The translations under genes and the position numbers were made by a program. 64,000 nucleotides of DNA from Nocardia araoensis NBRC 100135 (GTDB taxonomy: Bacteria; Actinomycetota; Actinomycetes; Mycobacteriales; Mycobacteriaceae): positions 1-64,000 of the forward strand of contig NZ_BAFR01000100.1 in the NCBI RefSeq assembly GCF_000308435.1, read 5' to 3'. Shown here piece by piece: positions 28,210 to 37,363 of this stretch (the first letter of the stretch is position 1; each line of letters opens with the position of its first letter). Under the pieces are notes generated by a model. The model was not told the DNA's origin. It worked only from the letters and a program-made list of their open reading frames with translations, and did not search any database.

Positions 28210-29021
28210 GCGCGGGCAGCCAGGTCGTCGGCGAAGAACGCGCGTATGGCGGCAACGGACGTGCCGCGACCGGTTCGGGTCCATACTGCTGCTCGGCGGT
28301 GAAAGCGGCTGACGTACACGGCGTATCGCCGAAGCGGCGGGCGCGGACGTCGGCGTGTGGTGAGTCGTCGGCACGGGGGCGGGACGGTACGCCGCCGATG
28401 GTCAGCGGAATGGGCGACAGCGAGTTGCCCGCTCGGCGCGTCCATCTGAACGACCGTATGCGGGAACAACAACCGGTGGTATGCGACCAAATCTCGTACC
28501 GCCAGCGCAGGTCCCAGCTGTTCGGCACGCTGTCGCACGTCTTTCCAGGTCGTGGGTGTCGCCGGGGCGCTGGAATTTTCGCCTCCGCGGTCGCGGGGCG
28601 GCCGCTTGGTCGTCGGCTCGCCAGAACAGTCGCTGCCTACGTCGTCGCCTCGAACGAATTGAGCATCGTCGCCGAGCTCTTGGAACAGAACGACACCGAA
28701 GCCGCTTGGGCCGACGCTTTATCCGGACGCCGAGGAAGCGATCAGCCGTGGGCACACAATCTGGCGAGACTCGCACGGCGATGCGGTTGAAACGATCGGA
28801 CATCGGATGATTCGGCGTGGCTGCCGGATATGCCAGGCGTGGGGGCTTACCATGATCGAGCTGTGTGACGTGGCGGCGTCGCATGGCCAACGGGGAAGCG
28901 GCCCGTCCGGCGTGTTTCGTGGCGCCGGGCGGGCCGTTGCGTTTCAGGGGTGCCGCCCGCGTTTGCCGACGAGCGGCGCGGGTAGGCAACGACGAATGGC
29001 ATAAGGTCAGGAGGTCGGAGT
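28210..29021. other. 812-bp region without a recognisable gene
   Basis: Short open frames occur but none shows a family motif; the frame near 28620-28790 (containing VASNELSIVAELLEQ) looks somewhat protein-like without a start. A 13-bp hairpin lies at 28900-28912 with 28923-28935 (one G-U, 10-nt loop) about 85 bp before the next gene and may be a terminator or leader structure. Confidence 0.45.
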
Positions 29022-29405
29022 ATGGCATCGAACAATGGGATCGGGCAGTTGCGTAGCGTCGTGCTGGATTGCCCCGAACCGCGCAAACTCGCCAGGTTCT
29101 ATCAAGAGCTGCTCGGGGGAGACCTGCTCGCGGACGATGACGACGATTGGGTGGTACTGGTCGAGGCTTCGGGTCGGCGCATCGCATTCCAAACGGCACC
29201 CGATTACCAACCGCCGCGGTTTCCCGATCCCGAGGGCTCGCAGCAAGTACATTTCGACGTCTTGGTGAAGGATATCGAGCGCGCGGAGCCTGCGGCGCTC
29301 GCACTGGGCGCGACACTCGTGCAGGACGAAACCGATGGCGCGTTCCGCGTCTATGCCGATCCGGCGGGACACACGTTCTGCCTGGTGTGGCTCCCGGACG
29401 AGTAA
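29022..29405 (+). CDS. VOC family (glyoxalase-like) protein
   Basis: A 127-residue protein with the paired beta-alpha-beta-beta-beta modules of the vicinal oxygen chelate superfamily. It begins LRSVVLDCPEPRKLARFY, has GSQQVHFDVLVKD in the middle and ends AFRVYADPAGHTFCLVW, resembling Glyoxalase_6-type members. Putative metal-binding positions include the His in VHFDV. A stand-alone single-domain protein of this kind may be a dioxygenase-like or binding protein; substrate is unknown. The ATG follows a GGAGG sequence. Confidence 0.82.
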   Translation: MASNNGIGQLRSVVLDCPEPRKLARFYQELLGGDLLADDDDDWVVLVEASGRRIAFQTAPDYQPPRFPDPEGSQQVHFDVLVKDIERAEPAALALGATLVQDETDGAFRVYADPAGHTFCLVWLPDE

Positions 29406-29505
29406 GAACCGGCGCGCACGCGGCCCGGCCTGCCGCGCCGGCAGCGATCCGCGATCTGCCGCGGATGCCGCTGTCCGGTGGCGGCCGGGCCACGGCGATC
29501 ACCCG

Positions 29506-29940
29506 TCATTCGGGCGGAGCCGGGTGCCGGATCTCGTCGCCCACCGAACCGCCCGCGACGTCGGCCGCCACGCCGATCTCCTCCTCGTAGCGGCGTGCGG
29601 CGAGTACTTGGTCGCGGTCGTCGGTGATGTCCTGGAGCTTTCGTTCGCCCTCGCTTCCGGTCGCCTCGGTGTCGGAGACCCGGTCGGGATCGGTGTCGGG
29701 TTCTTCCTCGGCGAGCCGGTCTCCGATCGATCGAGGATGAGCTTGCTCCCATTGGGTCACGCCGTACTTCGTGACGCCGCTCCAGTGCTCCGGCGGGTCC
29801 ATTCCGGCCTCGAGCGGGTCGGAACGCAGCCGGTCCTCGTCCAGGTCCTCGGCGCTGTTGAGGGCCGCCGGATCGGTTTCGACCGAGTCGGGCGTGCCGG
29901 TGTCCTGCGGCGGGTCGTATGTCTCGTGCGGTTCGGTCAT
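29506..29940 (-). CDS. DUF5709-like acidic protein
   Basis: A 144-residue, strongly acidic protein without membrane segments. It contains LRSDPLEAGMDPPEHWSG and TQWEQAHPRSIGDRLAEEEP, the typical layout of the actinobacterial DUF5709 family. The protein is probably largely disordered and cytoplasmic. Function is unknown. It lies between a VOC gene and a lipoprotein hydrolase gene, with 124 bp to the latter. Confidence 0.7.
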   Translation of the reverse strand: MTEPHETYDPPQDTGTPDSVETDPAALNSAEDLDEDRLRSDPLEAGMDPPEHWSGVTKYGVTQWEQAHPRSIGDRLAEEEPDTDPDRVSDTEATGSEGERKLQDITDDRDQVLAARRYEEEIGVAADVAGGSVGDEIRHPAPPE

Positions 29941-30064
29941 CGCTGCCTCCTCTGTTGCATCCAGCGACTTCCCGCAACGGTGGTCGGCAAACCCCCGGGA
30001 AACGATGGACCCGGTTGCGACCTCTGCGCAGGCGCCCGCGATCGAGGTCGGTGTGGCAGTACCG

Positions 30065-31663
30065 TCACCGTCGGGTGAACACGCCGAGATGTTCGGTGTC
30101 GTAGTACTCGAGGGTGAGTTTGTCGCCGTCGAAGGTGGCCTGGGAGATCGATCCGTGATTGGCGTTCTCGCCGGAAGGCGTGAAGACGAAAGTGTCGCCG
30201 TTCCAGTGCCGCAAGGGGAAGGTCATGTTGTTCGGGCCAAGGGTGAGCGTCAGGAGTTGATCGGTGGCGCTGATCGTCGCAGGTCCGTAGTAGGCATTGT
30301 CGTAGGTACCCGCGTACGCCGCAGGCGGTCGCGCGGGAGCCGGGTCGGCCGGCGGCTGTTTGCCCGCCAGCGCCCCTGTCGGCGCGCCGAGCGGCTGGAA
30401 CGCCGTTCGGTAGAGACTGCGCCAGTCCTGCTGGACCTTCCCGAACTGGACCAGGTCGGCGAACTCCGCGTTCAGTGTCTCCGGCACGCCGATCGGCGCG
30501 GCGTTGGTGAGCGTCACGATGCCCACGTCGGCGGAGGGGATCAGGGTGAAGGCGGTGGCCGCGCCGAGACCGAACGCTCCCGAGTGGCCGAGCACGACGC
30601 GGCCCGCGGCGGAATCGCTCACGTTGAAGCCGAATCCGTAGAACCCGGCCCGAGCGTCCGGCGTTTTCGGTGGCGCCGAGACCGCCTGTGGGGAGATGGC
30701 CGGCAGCAGATCCTCCGCCGGCACCAGCACCGATCCGCCCACGGACCCGTCCGCGAGCACCATCGTCATCCATTTGGCCATGTCGGCCACCGAGGAGCTG
30801 ACCCCTCCAGCCGGTGACTGCGCGTCCGGTTGACGCTGTGGGTTCGCCGGCTCGTACTTCCCGTCGATCAGCACGTGCCCCTCCGCCCGGTTCGCGCGGG
30901 ACACGAAGTCGGCGTAGCGGGAACTGGTCGATTTCATGCCGAGTGGACCGTAGATCGTCCGCTGGGACAACGTCTCCCAGTCGGTCCCCGCCGCGGCGGC
31001 CACGGCGTCGGCGGCGGCGGTCAGCCCGAAATTGGTGTACTCGTAGGAAGTGCGGAAGGGGCCCAGCGGCAACAGCCGAAGCCGGTCGAGAATCTGGCCG
31101 CGGTCGTAGCCGAGGTCCTCCAGCAGGTCGCCGGCGTGATCGGGCAGCCCGGAGCGGTGCGCGTACAGGTCGCCGATCGTGGCATGCTCGGTGACGTAGG
31201 GATCGGCGAGGGCGAACGACGGCAGCAGCCGATGGACCGGAGTGTCCCATTCGACGCCACCCGCGGCGATCCGGCGGGCGACGACCGTCGCCCCGACCGG
31301 CTTGGACAGTGACGCCAGCTGGAAGACCGTATCCGGGTCGACCTTCTCCTTGGTGACGATGTTGCGAACGCCGAATCCCTTGCTGTACACGACCTTTCCG
31401 CCGTGTACCACGGCAATCGCCATGCCGGGAACGCCGGAGGAGGCGAACAGGTCATCCGCGAGGCCGTCCAGCTCGCCCACGGCATCATCGATCCGACCGT
31501 CCGGTATCGGCACACCGGCGATCCGGTTGGGCACCACCGCGGAACTGGACGGCGCTCCCACCTGCGTGGAGTCCGCTTCGTCGCCGCCGCATCCCGTTGT
31601 CGCGAGCAGGAGGGCCGTCGCCATCGCCGTAGGTCCGAGTAACGCGCGCCGCAGTGTGCTCAC
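30065..31663 (-). CDS. Serine hydrolase lipoprotein, beta-lactamase/DD-peptidase-like
   Basis: A 532-residue exported enzyme. A lipoprotein signal peptide ends in LATTGCG, with the lipidated Cys near residue 25. The catalytic domain has SxxK in LASLSKPVG, YxN in YEYTNFG and HxG in LGHSGAFG, as in class C beta-lactamases, D-aminopeptidases and EstB-type esterases. The C-terminal 130 residues form an extra beta-rich domain (YAGTYDNAYYGPATI) as in many actinobacterial members. The GTG at 31663 has AGGAGG 7 nt upstream. Likely acts on peptidoglycan peptides or esters outside the membrane. Confidence 0.85.
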   Translation of the reverse strand: MSTLRRALLGPTAMATALLLATTGCGGDEADSTQVGAPSSSAVVPNRIAGVPIPDGRIDDAVGELDGLADDLFASSGVPGMAIAVVHGGKVVYSKGFGVRNIVTKEKVDPDTVFQLASLSKPVGATVVARRIAAGGVEWDTPVHRLLPSFALADPYVTEHATIGDLYAHRSGLPDHAGDLLEDLGYDRGQILDRLRLLPLGPFRTSYEYTNFGLTAAADAVAAAAGTDWETLSQRTIYGPLGMKSTSSRYADFVSRANRAEGHVLIDGKYEPANPQRQPDAQSPAGGVSSSVADMAKWMTMVLADGSVGGSVLVPAEDLLPAISPQAVSAPPKTPDARAGFYGFGFNVSDSAAGRVVLGHSGAFGLGAATAFTLIPSADVGIVTLTNAAPIGVPETLNAEFADLVQFGKVQQDWRSLYRTAFQPLGAPTGALAGKQPPADPAPARPPAAYAGTYDNAYYGPATISATDQLLTLTLGPNNMTFPLRHWNGDTFVFTPSGENANHGSISQATFDGDKLTLEYYDTEHLGVFTRR

Positions 31664-31749
31664 GGATCGCCTCCTGGCTGTCGCAGCGACAAAAGACCAG
31701 ATAAAGGCTAGTTGAGGCGGGGTTGCTGCGCGGCCGGTTCGGGTTTTCG

Positions 31750-31780
31750 CGGCGGCGGGTCACGAGCGCACCCGCCGCCG
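31750..31780. terminator. 11-bp hairpin terminator after the GMC oxidase gene
   Basis: CGGCGGCGGGT (31750-31760) and ACCCGCCGCCG (31770-31780) are perfectly complementary with a 9-nt loop. The hairpin starts 24 bp past the 3' end of the GMC oxidoreductase gene and lies upstream of the next gene. Confidence 0.7.
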
Positions 31781-31803
31781 TCTGATCAAATCCGGCGGCG
31801 GGG

Positions 31804-33525
31804 TTATCCGGCGGCGGGTGTCTCCCGGATCTCCACGCTCGGAAGGACCAGCGCCGCAGGCGAATTCGCTGGAACCGCCGGATGCGCCGGTGCGATGGGG
31901 GCGATGCGCCGGTATCCCGTGCCCACCGGTGGACGGGTGTCCACCTCACCCTTGTTCGGCCAGTACGCCGCCGCCCGCTCGGCCTGCGCGGTAATGGTCA
32001 GGGAGGGGTTGACGCCCAGGTTCGCCGAGACCGCCGCGCCATCGACCACGCTGAGCGTGGGGTAGCCGTACACGCGGTGGTAGGCGTCGATCACGCCGTG
32101 CTCGGCGTCGGCGCCGATCACCGCGCCGCCCAGGAAATGGGCCGTCAGCGGGATGTTGAAGATCTCGCCCCAGCTGCCGCCCGCGATGCCGCCGATCTTC
32201 TCCGCGACCCGTCTGGTGACGTCGTTGCCCACCGGGATCCAGGTCGGATTGGGTTCGCCGTGGCCCTGCTTGCTGGTCAGCTTGCGGCCGAAGAGGCCGC
32301 GTTTGGTGTAGGTGGTGATCGAATTGTCCAGGTGCTGCATGACCAGCGAGATGATGGTCCGTTCGCTCCAATTCTTCGTGCTCAGGAAGCTGAGCAGGTT
32401 CATCGGGTGCCGCAGCACCATGCCGAGGAAGCGCAGCCAGCGCGGGATCCGGCCACCGCCGTCCACCATGAGCGTCTGGAGCAGGCCCATGGAGTTCGAG
32501 CCCTTGCCGTAGCGGACCGGCTCGATGTGCGTGTCTGGGGTGGGATGGATGGACGAGGTGATCGCCACGCCTTTGGTGAAGTCGGTGCCGGGTCGCACCT
32601 TCTTCGTCGCGGCGCCGACGATCGACTCCGAGTTGGTGCGGGTGAGCACGCCGAGGCGATCGGACAGGTCCGGCAGCACGCCCTTGTCCCGCATGGCGAA
32701 CAGCAGCTTCTGGGTGCCGCGGGTGCCCGCCGCGAGCACGACGTGCGCGGCGGTGAGCGTCCGGGGCTGCTTGCGAATCCAGGCGCCGGTACGGGCGGTG
32801 GACACGTCCCAGGTGCCGTCCGGGTGCGGACGCAGCTCGGTGACCGTCGTCATCGGGATGACTTCGGCGCCCGCCTGCTCGGCCAGATAGAGGTAGTTCT
32901 TCACGAGTGTGTTCTTCGCGCCGTACTTGCAGCCCACCATGCAGTCGCCGCACTCGACGCACCCGGTGCGCTCCGGCCCGACGCCGCCGAAATACGGGTC
33001 CGGCACGGTCTTGCCCGGTTCGCCGAAGAACACACCGACCGGCGTCTGCACGAACGTGTCGCCGACGCCCATGTCGTCGGCGACGGCCTTGAAGACCTCG
33101 TCGGCGGGCGTCATGTGCGGATTGCGTACCACGCCGAGCATTTGCTGCGCCCGTTCGTAGTACGGGGTGAGCTCGTCGCGCCAGTCGGTGATGTCACGCC
33201 ACTGCGGATCGCGGAAGAACGGCTCCGGCGGCACGTACAAGGTGTTCGCGTAATTCAGTGAACCGCCTCCCACGCCCGCGCCGCCGAGGATGAGGACGTT
33301 GCGCAGCGGATGGATGCGCTGGATTCCGTAGCAGCCGAGCGCGGGCGCCCAGAGGAACTTCTTCAGCTCCCAGCTGGTCTTGGGCAGTTCGTCGTCGGCG
33401 AAGCGCTGGCCCGCCTCCAGTACGCCGACCTTGTAACCCTTCTCCACCAGCCGAAGCGCGGTGACGCTGCCGCCGAACCCGGAACCGACGATCAGCACGT
33501 CGAAATCCGTCGTCCGCTGGTCCAT
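31804..33525 (-). CDS. GMC oxidoreductase, ChoD-like cholesterol oxidase homologue
   Basis: A 573-residue FAD enzyme: the dinucleotide-binding motif VGSGFGGSV at the start, GGAGVGGGSLNYAN for FAD placement, and a C-terminal VIGADAEHGVIDAYHRVYGY of the GMC fold. It carries four Cys in CVECGDCMVGC, the ferredoxin-like insert seen in the ChoD group. Length and inserts match mycobacterial ChoD, an enzyme linked to cholesterol metabolism, though activity on cholesterol is disputed there. GAGGAG precedes the ATG. A TetR gene diverges 186 bp away and probably controls it. Confidence 0.85.
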   Translation of the reverse strand: MDQRTTDFDVLIVGSGFGGSVTALRLVEKGYKVGVLEAGQRFADDELPKTSWELKKFLWAPALGCYGIQRIHPLRNVLILGGAGVGGGSLNYANTLYVPPEPFFRDPQWRDITDWRDELTPYYERAQQMLGVVRNPHMTPADEVFKAVADDMGVGDTFVQTPVGVFFGEPGKTVPDPYFGGVGPERTGCVECGDCMVGCKYGAKNTLVKNYLYLAEQAGAEVIPMTTVTELRPHPDGTWDVSTARTGAWIRKQPRTLTAAHVVLAAGTRGTQKLLFAMRDKGVLPDLSDRLGVLTRTNSESIVGAATKKVRPGTDFTKGVAITSSIHPTPDTHIEPVRYGKGSNSMGLLQTLMVDGGGRIPRWLRFLGMVLRHPMNLLSFLSTKNWSERTIISLVMQHLDNSITTYTKRGLFGRKLTSKQGHGEPNPTWIPVGNDVTRRVAEKIGGIAGGSWGEIFNIPLTAHFLGGAVIGADAEHGVIDAYHRVYGYPTLSVVDGAAVSANLGVNPSLTITAQAERAAAYWPNKGEVDTRPPVGTGYRRIAPIAPAHPAVPANSPAALVLPSVEIRETPAAG

Positions 33526-33650
33526 GTGGAACTCCTCGATCGTGTCGCCAGTGACTCGGCTAACACTACTCCCGGGTAAGTAACGGTTCGCAAGTCGGCT
33601 GGAAGCGGCCGATCGCTCCGGTAATCGAGTTCCCCGGCGGTTGCCCGCCC

Positions 33651-33696
33651 CGTTTCAGAGCGATGCTCTCAATAGTTGACAACGCTCTCTGAAACG
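33651..33696. promoter_or_regulatory. Inverted repeat and -35-like box in front of the TetR gene
   Basis: CGTTTCAGAGCG (33651-33662) is mirrored by CGCTCTCTGAAACG (33683-33696), which has a 2-nt insertion. A TTGACA box (33676-33681) lies between the arms. A regulator bound here would block the TetR promoter, so this is the likely autoregulatory operator and may also control the divergent oxidase gene. Confidence 0.6.
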
Positions 33697-33711
33697 CGCA
33701 TCGTTTCTGGT

Positions 33712-34410
33712 GTGCCGACGACACCTCGCGCCCGCGCCAGGGCCCAGACCATGAACGACATCGTCCGGATCGGGCGCGAACACCTGGCGACGGAGGGCGC
33801 CGCCGCCCTGTCGCTGCGCGCGGTCGCCCGTGACCTCGGCGTGGTCTCCTCGGCCGTCTACCGGTATGTCCGCAGTCGCGACGAGCTGCTCACCCTGCTC
33901 GTCGTGGACGGTTACAACGCCCTCGGCGACGCGGTCGACGAGGCGCTGGCCGAGGGCGGAGACGATCCGATCGAAGGGCTGCGGGTGCTCGGGCGCACGG
34001 TGCGGAGTTGGGCGCTGGCCGAACCCGCCCGCTACGGATTGCTCTTCGGCACGCCGGTTCCCGGCTACGACGCACCCGCCACCGAGACCACCGCACCGGG
34101 TACTCGCGTGATCGCCGCACTGCTGACCCTGTTCGCTCGCGCCCATAGCGCCGGACGACTCGCCGCGCCCGGCACCGAGCCGCGGATATCCGCCCCTCTG
34201 GCGGGCAGCTTCGCGCTGATCCGGAACGGGTTCCAGCTCGAGGTGCCCGACTGGCTGGTCGTCCGCGGCGTGACGTTCTGGGTGGGCCTGTTCGGGGCGG
34301 TGAGCGCGGACGTCTTCGACATGTACGGCACCGACACCTTCGCCGACCGCGACGAGTTGTTCGAACTCCAGCTCGACGGACTGCTGGACATGCTCGGTCA
34401 CCGCGGGTGA
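33712..34410 (+). CDS. TetR family regulator
   Basis: A 232-residue regulator. The N-terminal helix-turn-helix spans about 25-60 (LSLRAVARDLGVVSSAVYRYV); the C-terminal ligand domain is helical and ends LLDMLGHRG, of the TetR_C_13/WHG-like type. I chose GTG 33712; a TTG 36 nt upstream is in frame but falls on the TTGACA promoter box. It diverges from the ChoD-like gene and has an operator-like repeat at its promoter. It is followed by a nitronate monooxygenase gene on the same strand. Confidence 0.82.
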   Translation: MPTTPRARARAQTMNDIVRIGREHLATEGAAALSLRAVARDLGVVSSAVYRYVRSRDELLTLLVVDGYNALGDAVDEALAEGGDDPIEGLRVLGRTVRSWALAEPARYGLLFGTPVPGYDAPATETTAPGTRVIAALLTLFARAHSAGRLAAPGTEPRISAPLAGSFALIRNGFQLEVPDWLVVRGVTFWVGLFGAVSADVFDMYGTDTFADRDELFELQLDGLLDMLGHRG

Positions 34411-34462
34411 TTCGCCGCCGGGACGGGGCAGCCTGTCACCGCTCGTCGCACGGTGTGCTGCG

Positions 34463-35449
34463 ATGGAACTCGTGACGACGCCCGGCGAACAGTTTCCCGC
34501 ACACGACGCGATCTCATGGGCGCACCGGATGGGTGCGCGCATGCCACTGGTGAACGCGCCGATGGGCGGGGTGGCAGGCGGACGGCTCGCCGCGGCGGTG
34601 ACCGCGGCCGGTGGCCTCGGCATGATCGGGATGGGCAGTGCCGGATCGGTCCGGGCGCTGGAGCGAGAATTGCCGCACGTCCGCGGCATCGACGGCCCGT
34701 TCGGCATCGGTCTGGTCGATTGGGTGGTCGCCAAGGAGCCGCGACTGCTGGAAGTCGCGATCGAGGCCCGTCCCGCACTCATCTCGGTGAGCTTCGGGGA
34801 GGACCTCGACTGGGCCGCCCGCGTCGCGGACGCGGGGATCGTCCCGGCCACCCAGATCTACAGCGGCGAGGAGGCGCGGCGTGCGCAAGGGGCCGGTGTC
34901 GGGGTCCTCGTGGCTCGCGGCGTGGAGGGTGGTGGGCACGGCGCCGTGAACGCGTCACTGCTGCCGCTGCTGGCGGAAGTACTGGACGCCGCGTCGGTCC
35001 CGGTGCTCGCGGCGGGCGGCATCGGCGCACCGCGAGACCTCGCCGCCGTGCTGCGGGCCGGGGCCTGCGGCGCATGGCTCGGCACCTGCCTGGCGGCCTG
35101 CTCGGAATCGCTCCTGTCGGATGCGGGCCGCCGCGCTCTGATCGATGCGCGCGGCGACGATACGGTGCTCAGCCGGGCATACGACGTCGGAATGGGATTG
35201 CCATGGCCCGCACGGTTTCCCGCGCGGGTGCTGCGCACCGGATTCACCGACCGGTGGACCGGACGAGAGGAAGAACTCGCCGTGGATGCGGCGGCCAAGC
35301 GCGCGCTCACCACGGCGCTCGCCGCTGACGATCCGGCCGTCACGCCGATCGACGCGGGGGAGGGCGTCGGCCTGGTCACGTCCGTGGAACCTGCCGCGCG
35401 AGTGCTGGAGCGGCTGTGGACTGGGGCGACCGGATCTGTGGCCAGCTGA
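34463..35449 (+). CDS. Nitronate monooxygenase
   Basis: A 328-residue FMN barrel enzyme: NAPMGGVAGGRLAAAV at the start, SVSFGED in the middle, and the phosphate-binding elements VPVLAAGGIGAPRDL and GACGAWLGTCLAA. The catalytic His lies in GGGHGA. These match the 2-nitropropane dioxygenase family, which detoxifies propionate-3-nitronate and nitroalkanes; some members act on other FMN-dependent reactions. It follows the TetR gene by 52 bp and may be co-transcribed. Confidence 0.88.
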   Translation: MELVTTPGEQFPAHDAISWAHRMGARMPLVNAPMGGVAGGRLAAAVTAAGGLGMIGMGSAGSVRALERELPHVRGIDGPFGIGLVDWVVAKEPRLLEVAIEARPALISVSFGEDLDWAARVADAGIVPATQIYSGEEARRAQGAGVGVLVARGVEGGGHGAVNASLLPLLAEVLDAASVPVLAAGGIGAPRDLAAVLRAGACGAWLGTCLAACSESLLSDAGRRALIDARGDDTVLSRAYDVGMGLPWPARFPARVLRTGFTDRWTGREEELAVDAAAKRALTTALAADDPAVTPIDAGEGVGLVTSVEPAARVLERLWTGATGSVAS

Positions 35450-35454
35450 GCGGT

Positions 35455-35649
35455 TCACTCCTCGCTGCTGGTTCGCTCACCGAGATAGCGCATCAGCGCG
35501 GGATCGGAAGAGACCAGCCGGTCGACCTCCTCACCGCCCGTGCACTGGTAGAGGGCGACGGTGACCGAATCGGCTCGGCGTCCGGCGACCCGCCAAATTC
35601 CGCCCGAATCGGTCCAGCGCCGCAGGATTGCGATGGGGTCGTCGGTCAT
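35455..35649 (-). CDS. Conserved small protein
   Basis: A 64-residue protein starting at ATG 35649: DPIAILRRWTDSGGIWRV, then VTVALYQCTGGEEVDRL and an acidic Ser-rich tail. This layout is familiar from short uncharacterised actinobacterial proteins, possibly a small alpha/beta fold. It converges on the nitronate monooxygenase gene with a 5-bp gap and lies downstream of the GH1 gene on the same strand. Confidence 0.65.
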   Translation of the reverse strand: MTDDPIAILRRWTDSGGIWRVAGRRADSVTVALYQCTGGEEVDRLVSSDPALMRYLGERTSSEE

Positions 35650-35683
35650 CGTCCACCTCCAGTCGATGGTGTACCTCGTGGTG

Positions 35684-37003
35684 TCATCGGGGCACGGTGA
35701 CCGGGTCGGAGCAGCTGGCGGGCACGTCGACGAAGGAACAATCCTTCGGCGCACGGGTCGGCCGGTAATCGGGCGCGACGCCGCCGGCTCGGGTGATGTC
35801 CGTGTACGCCGACACCGCGTCCGTCGGCTCGCGCGTCAGCGCCGGGTCGGTCAGGACATCGACGGTGTACAAGCCGAAGCGCGGTGTATAGGAACCCCAC
35901 TCGTAGTTGTCGGTGAGGCTCCAATAGTTGTAGCCGATCAGGTTCATGCCGTCGGCCTTGGCGCGCTGGAGCCAGTAGACGGTGTCGCGGAGCGAGTCGG
36001 CGCGGCTGTATCCGTCCGCGCGGGGCAGGCCGTTCTCGGTGGGCATCCCGTTCTCGACGATGTAGAGCGGCTTGCCAGGGAACTGACGCGCATAGTGTTG
36101 CAGCGCGTAATAGATGCCTTCCGGCTGCAGCGGGTTCTTCCACAGCTCCGTGAAACTCGATGCGGCGGTGAGGCTGTCGGGGGAGAGGCCGTAGTAGTAG
36201 TCGATGCCTATGTAGTCGAGTTCGGTGCCGATCCTGTCCACCAGCGGCTTGTTCACCACGTCCTCGCCACCCGGGATGTAGGCGACATTGCTGGTCACCA
36301 TGGCGCCCGGCTGAACCCGGTGGATGTAGTCGTAGATGCTGTCGTGCGCCTGGGCGATCCGGTCCTGCATCGCAGGCGCGGCGGTGGGCGGCAATCCGCC
36401 GTGACGCAGTTCGTTCACCAAGTAGAAGGTCGGCTCGTTGAACGTGACCCACAAGGGCTGGTACGGCGCATAGCGATCGACGACCGCGCGTGCGTTGGCC
36501 AGCCAGTCCTCGACGATGCCCGGGTTGTTCCAGCCCCCGCGGTCGACCGCCCAGCCCGGGTAGACCCAGTGGTCGATGGTGATCATGGGGCGCATCCCCG
36601 CGGCCGTGATCGCGGCGACCACATCGTCGTAGAACTTCAGCCCTTCGGGGTCCCACTTGCCCGGCTGGGGCTGGAGGCGGGCCCACTCGACGCCGATGCG
36701 ATACACCTTCACGCCCAGAGCGGCGGCGAGGGCGATGTCCGAGCGGTAGCGCGTGTAGAAGTCGATCGAATCACGATATGGATCAGTCGTTTTCCCGGAA
36801 GCGACGTAGCGGGACCAGTTGCTGTCCGGGGCGTGGCCTTCCGATTGATATCCCGACGAGGCGACGCCCCACAGGAAATCGGGGCCCATCGGTGTGACCA
36901 CAGCGGGTGGCGCGGGACGGGCGGCTGCCGGAGCAGCGCCTCCGAGCAGTACCGCGGCGACGGCCGCCAAGGCGACCGAGACGTGGCGGCGGGATGAACG
37001 CAT
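35684..37003 (-). CDS. Secreted glycoside hydrolase family 1 beta-glycosidase
   Basis: A 439-residue GH1 enzyme with a signal peptide (1-28, ending APAAA). The barrel carries the acid/base Glu190 in TFNEP and the nucleophile Glu317 in YIVENG; GVEWARLQP and YNYWSLTDNYEW are further family blocks. Both catalytic acids are present. The extra C-terminal part has two Cys (KDCSF, ASCSD) that could form a disulfide. Most GH1 enzymes are cytoplasmic, so export is noteworthy. It probably cleaves beta-glucosides or galactosides outside the cell. Confidence 0.9.
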   Translation of the reverse strand: MRSSRRHVSVALAAVAAVLLGGAAPAAARPAPPAVVTPMGPDFLWGVASSGYQSEGHAPDSNWSRYVASGKTTDPYRDSIDFYTRYRSDIALAAALGVKVYRIGVEWARLQPQPGKWDPEGLKFYDDVVAAITAAGMRPMITIDHWVYPGWAVDRGGWNNPGIVEDWLANARAVVDRYAPYQPLWVTFNEPTFYLVNELRHGGLPPTAAPAMQDRIAQAHDSIYDYIHRVQPGAMVTSNVAYIPGGEDVVNKPLVDRIGTELDYIGIDYYYGLSPDSLTAASSFTELWKNPLQPEGIYYALQHYARQFPGKPLYIVENGMPTENGLPRADGYSRADSLRDTVYWLQRAKADGMNLIGYNYWSLTDNYEWGSYTPRFGLYTVDVLTDPALTREPTDAVSAYTDITRAGGVAPDYRPTRAPKDCSFVDVPASCSDPVTVPR

Positions 37004-37363
37004 CGAACTCCTGTTCCGAGATAGGGGTGGCCCACGTGGACCTCCGGCACGCGGACCGGGGCGGGGAGGACGGCACGGGGGACAGGGTAACTGGTCACTT
37101 GTCCGTTTTCTCGAAGTCGGGGAGGGCGGTTCTCCGAGAACCTGCGCTGGACGCAGCTCGTAAGCGAGATGTCACAACGGGTTTCAAGGCAAATTTTATG
37201 TTGTTACGTAGATATGCGCATCTAAATATGTATTCCAATCGGACTTCAAGCCCCAACTTGCAGCCCCAACAGAACAGAGCAAAGAAGCCGAGGGGCTGTG
37301 AGATGTCCCTCGACCCAGGACCGCGTGACCTGCTCGGAAGCGAGAGCGTGTCAGGATTCCTCT
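37004..37363. other. AT-rich divergent promoter region
   Basis: A 360-bp gap between divergent genes. Around 37185-37245 the sequence is far more AT-rich than the rest of the window (for example AAATTTTATGTTGTTACG) and includes the palindrome ATGCGCAT. No gene is seen. It probably holds two promoters and may bind a nucleoid protein such as Lsr2. Confidence 0.5.

Noticed and set aside
28402..29502. 366-codon minus-strand frame covering the VOC gene region
   Set aside because: Arg/Pro-rich with no motif, and it covers the well-supported VOC gene.
33676..33711. Upstream TTG start for the TetR gene
   Set aside because: The TTG is part of a TTGACA promoter-like box inside the operator repeat, so translation more likely begins at GTG 33712.
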